A stretch of DNA of 21,009 bases from a virus. Below, piece by piece: positions 1 to 9,500 of this stretch. The stretch spans positions 1 to 21,009 of the IMG/VR virus record IMGVR_UViG_3300006754_004387; one strand, 5' to 3'. The translations under genes were made by a program, and so were the position numbers. Below the pieces are notes generated by a model that was not told the origin of the DNA, made no database searches, and saw only the letters and a program-made list of their open reading frames with translations. How positions within the stretch are numbered: position 1 is the stretch's first letter; the number at the start of each line of letters is the position of its first letter.

Positions 1-42
1 GGAAAAAATATTAAACAGTGCTTTTATTGTAAAGATAAATAA
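1..42 (+). CDS. Possible 3' end of an upstream gene (edge fragment)
   Basis: Frame 1 is open from the window edge and ends with TAA at 40-42. It encodes 13 residues with a C-F-Y-C pair (residues 7-10), which could be half of a zinc-binding site. A second frame (2-94) is also open from the edge for 30 codons, ending at TGA 92-94. In AT-rich DNA a fragment this short cannot be assigned to either frame with confidence. Either would place another gene on the same strand just before the resolvase, consistent with a rightward operon. No function can be given. Confidence 0.25.
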   Translation, partial: GKNIKQCFYCKDK

Positions 43-130
43 TTGGATAAAAAATTACATATTTTCTAAATTGAGTTATGAATTAAGTTTTTGATATGAA
101 CATTCCGATAAGAAAGGATTTTCGTTAAAA

Positions 131-589
131 ATGATTATAGGTATAGATCCCGGAAGAAGTGGAGCAGTAGCAATCTGGTCTGGTGGAATAGATAAGGTTA
201 TTAAATGCCCAAGCAACTCTAAAGAAATGGCTGATATAATAAAGTCTGTTAGTAATGAAAATGTTGTTGCATATGTAGAAAGAGTATGGGCAAGACCATC
301 TAATGCAACAAGAGCAGCCTTTACATTTGGAGTTAACTATGGAGAATGGTTAGGAATACTGGCAGCCTTTGATATTAAAACTGTACTTGTTACGCCACAA
401 ACATGGATGAAATATTATAAAGATAAGTTTAAGATGAAACTACCTAAAGAAAAAAAAGATAGAAAAAACAAATTAAAAGAAATAGCAACACAATACACAG
501 ATAAAAAAGTTACGTTATACAATGCAGATGCTATACTAATAGCAGTCTATGGATTCATTAATCAACAAGAAGGGAATAAAAATGTTTAA
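131..589 (+). CDS. RuvC-like Holliday-junction resolvase, phage type
   Basis: This is a 152-residue RNase H-fold endonuclease that should cut four-way DNA junctions, resolving recombination intermediates or branched DNA before packaging. The N-terminal motif GIDPGRSGA carries the first metal-binding acid (D6). YVERV holds the second (E50), followed by a TFGVNYGEWLG block and VTPQTW (about 88-92), a pattern I recognise from short phage RuvC proteins. The C-terminal motif NADAILIAVYG gives a third acid, D133. Bacterial RuvC has a D-x-x-D pair here, but this protein has tyrosine (Y130) three residues before D133, so the fourth ligand must come from elsewhere, perhaps D124. The start ATG follows AAAGGA (113-118) with 12 bases between. 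The last 8 bases overlap the next gene. The family call is secure; the exact in-vivo substrate is inferred. Confidence 0.9.
   Translation: MIIGIDPGRSGAVAIWSGGIDKVIKCPSNSKEMADIIKSVSNENVVAYVERVWARPSNATRAAFTFGVNYGEWLGILAAFDIKTVLVTPQTWMKYYKDKFKMKLPKEKKDRKNKLKEIATQYTDKKVTLYNADAILIAVYGFINQQEGNKNV
569..576 (+). promoter_or_regulatory. Ribosome binding site deciding the start of the 64-residue gene
   Basis: AGAAGGGA lies inside the end of the resolvase gene, 5 bases before the ATG at 582. It favours this ATG over the earlier in-frame ATG at 549, which would overlap the resolvase by 41 bases and has no comparable site. Confidence 0.6.
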
Positions 590-776
590 GTTAGGTAATG
601 AACTAGTTGGTATTTTAATTTGTGATATGAAAAACAGTATCTTAGATACTTCTGTAATCAATATAAGACTGTTCCCAATTTCAATATTTCTCGAAAGACA
701 TCACGATGTGAATAGTTTTGAGTTTAGAATAACTCTATTTGAAAAAATTAATCTTGGAATATACTTTAGTTATTAA
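582..776 (+). CDS. Unknown 64-residue protein coupled to the resolvase
   Basis: I do not recognise this protein. It starts inside the last codons of the resolvase gene (ATG 582-584, resolvase stop 587-589), an arrangement typical of translational coupling, and a good ribosome binding site precedes it. It begins MFKLGNELVGILICDMKN and ends NLGIYFSY. The composition mixes hydrophobic and charged residues with one cysteine and no clear membrane helix; alternating hydrophobic positions suggest a small beta-rich fold. The TAA stop abuts the putative terminator hairpin, which supports it as the last gene of the rightward operon. A longer version from ATG 549 (75 residues) is possible but less likely. 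That it is a real gene rests on coupling and context, not on recognised homology. Confidence 0.55.
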   Translation: MFKLGNELVGILICDMKNSILDTSVINIRLFPISIFLERHHDVNSFEFRITLFEKINLGIYFSY

Positions 777-832
777 CAGGGTGGTGGGTATTTTATACAA
801 CGAGTCCTTTCGTCATACACCCATTGCCCTGT
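776..832 (+). terminator. Hairpin between convergent genes, probable rightward terminator
   Basis: In the rightward transcript 776-789 can pair with 819-832 over 14 consecutive base pairs, three of them G-U, around a 29-base loop that contains a small ACGA/TCGT hairpin (800-803 with 810-813). An AT-rich tail with four T's (833-840) follows. The three G-U pairs become C-A mismatches in the leftward transcript, so the structure favours ending the resolvase operon. Its right arm lies within the last codons and stop of the leftward 896-residue gene. The long loop and weak T tract keep confidence moderate. Confidence 0.5.
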
Positions 833-3503
833 ATAATTTTGTCAATTCTTTTTCTTTCTGAGCATTCACCTCTGCCTGCAACTGAGCTGGAGTCTTCTCT
901 TTCTTTCTACCGTTCTTCTGTTGCTCAGGGAAAAATGGTTTAAGAATTGGGCCTTTTCTAAGTTCTCTTGTCCACGCTCTTGGATACAACCCAAACTCAT
1001 GCATTAAAACATTCCATCCAGTACCATTTTGCAGAGCTTTGGCATCTCTTAAAACTATCTTTGATAGCTGAACATTTAATGTAGATAGTAATCTTTGTTG
1101 CTTCTGTTCATCTGTTAATGCATAAGCATCATTATATCCTACAATTAAATCCTTTAACCTAGTATCAGGCATCTTTATAAAATCATACATTGTAGCTAAG
1201 AAAAATAGATCACCGACAGCGGGACCTATGTATCCTCTACCCTTTATATCTTCTTTGCCTTCCATGAATCCTTTTAAATCTTTTATTCTTTCAACAGTAT
1301 CATTCTCCATTAACCTATGAAAGTCTAGATTAGCTACCCCACTCATCATATGTGTAAAGAAATATAAACCAGCAAACTTTAATGGTACATACATATCAGG
1401 ACTATCCCACTGTTTTGCTATTGCTGCATCTTTTGACTTCCTTAATATTTCAGACTGTAACTGTAAGAATGACATTGGAAAGTGCATGAATTGAAAAGCT
1501 ATCTGACCGAATGAACCCATAGGTTTTGCAGTTCCACCTATTATGGGAGCCTTTTGATGTGGGGCATATGCAAATGCATATTTATTAACTATATCAAGAG
1601 CATATGGTTTTGCTATTTTTATAGCCTCTGACTCACTCAAACCGCCTTCCATCATCTCATTAATCTTAGTCATTAATGAGTACCTCCACATATGTTTTCT
1701 TAAAAAGTTTTCTGTAATCTTCTGAAATATTGCACCCTTACCTGCAGCAGAGGTTAAAGCAGAATCGAATGCTCTCCATACTTTACCATCCTTCCATTGT
1801 AAAACTACATTACCATCAGCGTCGGGTCGTAAGTCAATATCTCTTACCTTAACACCCTCAGTTGGTAAAAAACCTTCAGTATATATTGGAGCAGACATGT
1901 CGGCAAACTTAAATCCTTGTTCTTCTTCAATCTCACTTACAATTTTTCTAATATTTCTATTTCCCTCTGAACTCCAGTCTCTTAAATAACTTATAAATGA
2001 ATTGTTACCTGCTCCCTGTAAAAAATAGAAACCAGAAAATGTATTCCTCGCAGCAGTTCCAACTCCAAATCCTATCTTACTAAGAAACTCAAATCCCGTT
2101 AAAGCTCTTACAGTTTTATTCACCCAAACAGGTCTATCTTGATAGCCTTTTTCTGCCACAGTAAACATGTCATCCAAATAATCTCTTAACCCTTCAGCTA
2201 CTCTGGAATCTTTTGGCAGCTTTTGTATACCATCCATGTAAACACTTCTTATATAATTTGATTTGTTAAAAGCAATAGCATCCATTGAATACTTTCTTAG
2301 TACACTTAAAGGATTCTTCATATAATTTTCAAAAGGAACTCCTCTCCTAAACCTAGCAGATAGTGGCTCACCAAGCTTGCTCCTCATATTAGAGAACACA
2401 GATTCTAATTCTTTAAAATCTTTCTCTGGATTTTTATACCCATCCTTCTCAGCTCTATTCATTATACCTTCTATTTTAACAAACGATTCAAGTAAGTAGT
2501 GTGGGAAATAATTTCCCTTCTTAAGTCCATCAACTATATTTTTAACTTCATCATTTATTTTTTCTTCATATCTTTTTACAAGTTTACCTGTTCTTGTTAA
2601 TAAAGCTTTATTACTTTTATCATTTAGATAAGATTGTCTAATAACAGTTTTGTGTTGTTCAAGGCCTCTAATTAAAACAGTACCCATACGTTCTAATACT
2701 CCTCTAGATAATTCGCCAGCTCTTCTAACATTATAACTAAATTCCTTACCAGTCATATCATCTATTACTTGATGAATATCATTGCCAAATTTATCTGTAC
2801 CTATTTTTGTTGGAGTAGTCTCTAAGTATCTTCTCAGTTCTTCCAAAACCTGACCACCTTCAGACTCGAACACCTTAATAATTTCTTGCCTTATATCATT
2901 TACCTTTTTAATTTGAGCATCTGACTTTGGGTTATGTAATTCAGTTAACAATCTGTTCTCTAACTTCTCTAAGTCCCTGACTTCCTTAATGCCGGGTATA
3001 AGCCTAGACCTACCGGTTCTTTTTAATATCTCAGTTCTTAAATACTTTGACAAATCAATATGAGCGCTTAAATAATGTGAGAACTGCGTTTGTTCGTAGT
3101 TAGTAGCATTGTTTAGTTCTCTATTCATCCAATTTGTTATAGCCCACTTGGACATCACACCTCTCTTAACAAATGCAAATCTTTCTAGAACATTTAGCTT
3201 GGGGTTATTAAGATTCTTTGCTTCTCTCTGAATTTCATTAGCAACCCTTCTAAAATCAGCTTCTTTAAATCCAGTGAAAGAATCAATGGCTGGTTTATAT
3301 GTACCACGCCATACTATTTCTTCAAACATCTTCCTACCCTCAGCGTCAGAAAATCCATAATGTTTTGTTATAGCTTCACCTATAAAACGTTCCTTACCAT
3401 CCACATCTTTAATTCTTTTACCATCAAATAATTGGCGCAACTTATTCAAATTAAATGTTGTGAACTCTTCTCCTTGTTTAGGTGGTGCACATCTTGTAGC
3501 CAT
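813..3503 (-). CDS. 896-residue helical, partly hydrophobic phage protein, putative internal virion or ejection protein
   Basis: This is the last gene of the leftward operon. I chose ATG 3503 because GGGAG (3516-3512) sits 8 bases upstream and the preceding giant gene stops in the same bases (TAATG overlap). A TTG start at 3518 would add five residues. The N-terminal 450 residues look mostly helical and highly charged, without a recognised enzyme motif. Hydrophobic stretches follow at about 471-499 (GFGVGTAARNTFSGFYFL), 652-681 (glycine and aromatic-rich, GSFGQIAFQFMHFPMSFL), 702-726 and 754-774. The 650-780 region, with repeated F/M/H residues, resembles large phage proteins in the 'large polyvalent protein associated domain' group as I remember them; this needs a profile search. 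Coupling to the giant gene suggests that the products are made and possibly packaged together. Membrane interaction during DNA entry is an inference. Confidence 0.75.
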   Translation of the reverse strand: MATRCAPPKQGEEFTTFNLNKLRQLFDGKRIKDVDGKERFIGEAITKHYGFSDAEGRKMFEEIVWRGTYKPAIDSFTGFKEADFRRVANEIQREAKNLNNPKLNVLERFAFVKRGVMSKWAITNWMNRELNNATNYEQTQFSHYLSAHIDLSKYLRTEILKRTGRSRLIPGIKEVRDLEKLENRLLTELHNPKSDAQIKKVNDIRQEIIKVFESEGGQVLEELRRYLETTPTKIGTDKFGNDIHQVIDDMTGKEFSYNVRRAGELSRGVLERMGTVLIRGLEQHKTVIRQSYLNDKSNKALLTRTGKLVKRYEEKINDEVKNIVDGLKKGNYFPHYLLESFVKIEGIMNRAEKDGYKNPEKDFKELESVFSNMRSKLGEPLSARFRRGVPFENYMKNPLSVLRKYSMDAIAFNKSNYIRSVYMDGIQKLPKDSRVAEGLRDYLDDMFTVAEKGYQDRPVWVNKTVRALTGFEFLSKIGFGVGTAARNTFSGFYFLQGAGNNSFISYLRDWSSEGNRNIRKIVSEIEEEQGFKFADMSAPIYTEGFLPTEGVKVRDIDLRPDADGNVVLQWKDGKVWRAFDSALTSAAGKGAIFQKITENFLRKHMWRYSLMTKINEMMEGGLSESEAIKIAKPYALDIVNKYAFAYAPHQKAPIIGGTAKPMGSFGQIAFQFMHFPMSFLQLQSEILRKSKDAAIAKQWDSPDMYVPLKFAGLYFFTHMMSGVANLDFHRLMENDTVERIKDLKGFMEGKEDIKGRGYIGPAVGDLFFLATMYDFIKMPDTRLKDLIVGYNDAYALTDEQKQQRLLSTLNVQLSKIVLRDAKALQNGTGWNVLMHEFGLYPRAWTRELRKGPILKPFFPEQQKNGRKKEKTPAQLQAEVNAQKEKELTKLYRAMGV

Positions 3504-6500
3504 TATCCACACTCCCAAGGGCTTTTATCTTCTGAACTCATATAATTTCTCGAATCCCTATAATATTTCATGTCATTTAATATATCATTGTAAGTACCAT
3601 ACTGCATTATTACATCCATCTCTCCACTAGCATCCATCTTTGTTCTAGCTCTATCATGGTACCTAGATAGCTCATGCCTAAGATGATGTTGCATTGCTGG
3701 CATATATAACCATCCCTTTTCAAAAGCAAGCTCAAATACAGGACTCTTTTCACGAAGCCAATAGTTGTCATTAAAATATAACCTACTCTGCCAAAGCTCT
3801 GCGAACTCGTCTGGAATAACATTATCCATCTTCCTTCTATATACTCTGCCATAGCTACCAAATATACTTTCAAACTCCTCGCTATGCATCTCTCTTAGCA
3901 TCCACCTTGAAACTGCGTTTGTTAACCTTTTGTTAATTCTATATGCAGGCATCTTTAGATTGGTATTAGCTATAAAAGCAGCTCTAAACACAGGCTCAGG
4001 CTTAATTAAATATCTAACTAAACTAGACATTGTCTCATTATAAGTAATATCACGATCTTGTTCACCCCATTGGTTATCAGCACTACGAAGCCATCTTTTC
4101 ATAAAGTCATCTACTAAAGAATCTTCCATCAACCTCTCAAACTGCCAATTTTCTACCTGATGAGGGTTTCTTTCAGCTAATTTATATACTTGACTGGCTA
4201 AGCTACCAAGATTATGTTTCAACTGTTCACTTTCCGCAACGAATTTATTTTTTGTGGCCTCAGGTGAGTGAGGTAATATATGTTCTACCTGTAAATCACC
4301 AACAACCTCAAGCATAGCATATGCATCAATGGATGATTCGTTGCTCCAAGCTGAATTTCTAATAGGATTTCTTAAAATAACATATTCATGACCAGCCTCA
4401 AAACGAAAAGAACCTAAAGGCTCTATATATCCTTTTCTGATAAACTTTAGCCTACCATTTCTATCTCTAAATCTTCTATAAACAAAGGCTCTACCTTTAG
4501 GGTATGGATTGTCGAATTTTACATATCCCTTCTTCTTTTTTGTATTCTTTGTCCTTATATCAAAATGTTTTGTCAATGGATTCTTTTCGTCAGCAGGTTT
4601 TCCCTTTATATGTTGAACTAAATCTGATTCTTTTTGTGTTAAATAATCTAAAAGAGCATCAATATGCATCAGCTTTCTTCTTGCTCTTGTAATTGAATTA
4701 CTTTGATGTCTACCTGCCTTAGATATATATCTCTGTATGGAACCCTTTTCCTCTCTTAAACTGTGAAACAGTAATGAATAATCTTCTATGACACGATCAT
4801 TAACTGTAGATAATTTGCTTATATCTTTCAACACATATTCTGATAACTGTCTTGTTACAATGTTATCATTTTCTTCTATCATATCCCTTATCTTTTCATG
4901 AGTTTTTGAATCACTGAGAGATGATATTACATCTATTTCATCTAATATATCACTAACCTTACGAGCAGATAGTTTTGCTTTTCCTCTCTCTATTGATCTG
5001 CTATATCCACGAAGGTCTGAATCTGACTGACCAAACCTACTGACAATATAATTGCCAACATTACTATCCTTTATAGTCTGAGGATTCTTTATATAAACTA
5101 TTGATTTGGCTGGCTCACCCTTACGAACCTTTCTATAATTCTTTTTTAAGTGTTGCCATTCTCTAAAATCGTCACCTTCACTAGAAAGAAAGTATAATTT
5201 ATTTAGAGCTGTTACCAATTCTTTCTGTTTTTTACGACCACTGTACCTACTCAACAAACTATGATAAATTTCAAGATTAGGATTAGTAGTGAACCTGTGT
5301 AAACTACTTCTCATATAAGCAATTTCATTGGCCTCTGGTGGTCTTCTTCCTCCTGTGTCAAATACATCTGTAAGAAACCTCTGTGACTGTGACAATTTCG
5401 TAAGACTTTCCATTACTATATCTTCTAGGACATCCTTTTCGTACCCAGTTTTTTCACCTTTTATTCTGAAGAACTGTTCATATCCTTCCTCACCATATTT
5501 ACCTAGATCAGCCCTTAATTTTTCATCACCCTCTAGCTTACCATCGAACAATATAAACTTCATTAAATCTCTATGACTTGCCTGAGATGCAAAGTTAGGT
5601 TTCTTTACACTGTCTATAAGGCTTTGTAATACATTCTTATATCTTTGTAGGAATCCACCAAGTCTTAATCTTCCTTCAGTACCCGCAATATCAATCATTG
5701 ATACATCAGCACCAAAGTTAATCTCATCTTTTCCAGCTCTCAGTATGGCAGATAAAGACGATGACAATCTTTTTATTCTACCAAAACTATCCTTGGCTTG
5801 CATATTTAATTGTATATGTTTGTTTATACTATCACCCTTGGGGTATGCACTTCCAGCCCTGCCAAGTTCAGAGTTCGTAGTGCCAAATGGATTTATAACG
5901 GGGCCTTCTGATTCATATACATAAGCATCAATTGAATGACCTGCGAATTTAAATATATCATTGGCTACTTCTGTTGGCTTAACATTATAACTGAACACAG
6001 GATCAACATCAAAGTCTGCCTGATGAGTTTGTGCTATATCATGTATATTAACACCCACTACATTACCCTCAGCTCTATCATAAAATCCCTCAACCTTATG
6101 AACAGCCACATCACCACCAAGGTTAGGCATCCTTAGACTTAGAGAATGAAGATAAAATTTTGAATCCATATCTTTAGAATCTTGGCTTTCATTAAAACGC
6201 TTAAGTCTTTCATGCATATATCTCAGTCTTTTTCTTCCCTTTATACTTCTTTCAAGTGATTCGATCCTCTTAATTTGAGAGTCTAGTTCTTTCGCAGTTA
6301 ACGTATCCAATGGGTCTTGAACAATCCACTTGCCATCCTTGTCTCTACCAATCTGTACATCGCGTCTTACGTTATCCCTTGACACCATTGTTGGTAATGA
6401 AACCTCGACAACATATTGAACCTTTCTAAAATCTTTTATCTCAGCCATGCCGTCAAAGTGAGATAGCTTCTTGCCACCTATAATCGTCTGTCTGCCGTCC

Positions 6501-9500
6501 TTATAAACTGGTATTGATCCCTCTAAAAAAGGAACTAAGATAGAATGAGAAGCTCCATCTACCTTTGGCTTTCTTAAACTATTTACAATATTTCTTACAG
6601 CTATTCTTCTTATTGATTCTCTCATTAAAATAGAAGATGGGTCAGCTCCTACCTCTAAGTACGCTGATATAAGACCATTTGAAGACTCTTCAAACAAAGC
6701 ATTTTCATCTCTTAGAACCCTCATTAAATAATCTGCAGTAGCAATTCTACCTTGACCAATATGAAGACTTGCCAGTTTACCTAACTCTTGTGTAATTCTG
6801 TTTTCATAACCAACATAGTCATTCATGAAAGATTTATAACCCAAGGTTGGTAGAAAATCAGTGAGGCCATAGGTTACGCTTGTTAATGCTTTTCTATCCT
6901 CAACCTTACCCAAGAATATATTCTCGAGTTTCATACGACCCTTATTAAATCCAGTTACATTTTGAAGAGCCAACTTGACAGCGCCTTCCATTGTATTAAT
7001 ATTGTTATCCTTTATCATTTTCTCAGTAACTTCAACAAAATCAGCATTAAAAGCTTTAGCAGCTGACTGAGTTGTTAATATATCTATTCCTAAGTCGTCA
7101 AGTGTCTCTGCTATTTTTCTATTATATACAAAGTTTGACTTTAAAAGAATACTTTCACCGGGTTCATTAAACCATCCGTAAGGTTTGGCTCCTGCGGTTC
7201 CGAATGGCATCTCAAAATCATCTAGTCTTCTACCCTTTGGTAAATATATTAAGTGAGCAGCATTTGTACCCATATAAGACTGAGCATTGGAAGCAGAGCT
7301 GTCTATACTTGCTAATAGTTTATCTAAGGCAGCTTCTTGATCAGCCCTACCGGGTATATTCTGTCCTTTTAATTGATCAAGCTTTCTTTTTGCTAAAAAT
7401 TTTGCGTTTAAGCCTGATCCAGACAACTCATCTCCAAGACCAACAATATTAAATGCTCCTTCTTTTAAGTATGCATCAATAGCAGCAATTTGTTCGCCAT
7501 TAAGACTAAAGACAGCGTCCTCTTTCATTTCTTTATAAAACTGTTCCGAAGCTCTTGTCTTAGCTCCAGTGCCTTCCGCTAATGTTACATACTTAAACAG
7601 TGAAGCTGCTTGATTGTTTAACTCACCAGAGTTTGCCGCTGAAGCCAACATATCGTTGACCATTGTATTGGAAACTTTATCCCAATAAACAGCTCTTACC
7701 ATTTGTTTAACGTCAGACGATGTAGGGGCTCTCTCACCTCCAAAGTCACCATATATAACTTTTATATGCCTAGAAGCCATCCTAGCTTTTTCTCTATCAA
7801 CATTCGTTCTGTTCCTATCAGCTGCAATGCTATCCAAGAATGACACCTTATCATTATACCACGAATCAAACCATTTATTTAATCTTCCATCAGTAAGCTC
7901 ACCAATACCTACAATTAGAGAAGTATTATAACTAACTGGAACTCTTACAGGTTTTGAGAATACTTCAACCTCACTCTGAGTAGTCGCTTCCTGTCTTTCC
8001 TGAGCGTCTTCGAGTCTAAATACATCAGTTAGGTTCTTACTTATACTGTCTTGAGGTTTAGCCTGTTCAATTACATTATCAATATCCTCTATTGTATTAA
8101 CATTAGTCTTTCTTCCTCTATAAACACCAGTCATATCAAGAGTAACAACTGAAACACCTTCACCTCTTAGCTCTTCTATAATCTCACTGGTAAGACCTGT
8201 CCCAGCATTTGATCTCCCTATCTCTAATATTGGTTTTCCATTCTTATCATATGACAGTGATGCACTTGGTACACTGACTCTACCTATTGATATTGCCATT
8301 AAAGCAGGCCATGTATATTTGTTAAAGTCATCTATCTCTTTCTTAATATGATCTGGAAGTTTTTCATATTTAGTGCCATACTCTATATCTTCACCAAGTT
8401 GCATATGCTTAGCGTATATTGCATTTCTTATTTCTTCTCTAATTCTATTCCTATTTGCTTTCAATGCCTTTTCACCTTTAGGCGTGGGATTTTGTAGAAA
8501 AAGACCCCTTCTCTCATCCAACTCAGTTAATAAATTCTGCCATTCCTTACCTTTTAACCACTCATTATACCTACCATACCTCTGAGATATAGTGGCAGGT
8601 GATACATCAGGCATATGTGGCATATTGTTGGTAGAATAATCATTCCACTGTTCAGCTATCTTAGCTTCCTGTTCAAAGTATGATTCCTCGTCAATGCCCT
8701 TACGCCAATTTCTTACGCTCACGTCCATATGATCTACCAGTTTTCTTAAATTGCCTGCATCGGCAAACTTACCAGCAATCTCTCGTAGTGATAAATCTTC
8801 TGGGACATCAACATTCAATTCAGTTCTTAATATTTCAGTAAGTCTAGCGGTTAACCTATCAAGTCTTCTTTTACCCATTATCCTATCAGAAGAATAATTC
8901 ATCAAATCAAATCTTATAGTCTCCAACACAGAATCTAAAGCCAAACTTTCACCTCGGGAATCAGCCAAAGTTTTTTCAATTACCTTAGCTGCACTATCTA
9001 CACCAGCCATTACCTTTTCAAGGGTCTCTCCATCTATTACCCTTTTAATTAAAAGCTCTAGTGGTTTAATATTTTCTTCACCAACAAGTGGATCGTTTTT
9101 ATATTTTTCTATAATACCTTCAACTCTTGCTACTATAGCATCAGATTGTTCTGCGTTATCAATAGATTTTATTGTTGTTCTCTCACCCAACTCATTTTTA
9201 TCATATAAACTTTCAAATAAACCATCAACACTGTCTAAAAACCCAAGGCTCATATCAACAGATTTCTTTGCATCTTCATAATGAACAAGAACCTGCTTAT
9301 CAAAATGTGATGATACCATCCAAGCATCTTCTATCGCAAGAGGTAAGTTTTCAACTTGTTTTAACGGTATACCATCTTGAACATCTACAAACTTACCCTT
9401 GACAGCATGCAATGAATCATAAACATCTTTATATTTCTTTACAAGAGGTTCAATTTCATGTTGATTATCAGTGCCACCATATAAATCAGTTAATGCAGCT

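Noticed and set aside
71-100. Possible sigma-70 promoter (TTGAGT, 18 bases, TATGAA) before the resolvase
   Set aside because: Each element matches only four of six consensus bases in very AT-rich sequence, which is expected by chance. The phage may also use its own polymerase with different promoters.
3501-3516. A frameshift joining the giant and 896-residue proteins into one polypeptide
   Set aside because: The junction has a stop, an overlapping ATG and a ribosome binding site, and no slippery run. This is the signature of reinitiation at an ordinary gene border.
3503-3518. TTG start giving a 901-residue form of the last leftward gene
   Set aside because: ATG 3503 has GGGAG at an 8-base distance and a TAATG overlap with the giant gene, so the five extra residues are unlikely to be translated as a start.
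3610-3873. Same-strand alternative frame of 87 codons inside the giant gene, and others at 11368-11550, 14624-14839 and 19855-20064
   Set aside because: Each is wholly inside a long gene on the same strand in another frame, with no upstream ribosome binding site and no recognisable product.
9172-9402. Rightward reading frame of 76 codons, and similar frames at 4504-4692, 5328-5576, 7204-7452, 8373-8585, 11904-12164, 17134-17340 and 19580-19846
   Set aside because: All lie opposite well-supported long genes, have low-complexity H/Q/L/S compositions expected of antisense translation, and show no ribosome binding sites or neighbours in their own direction.
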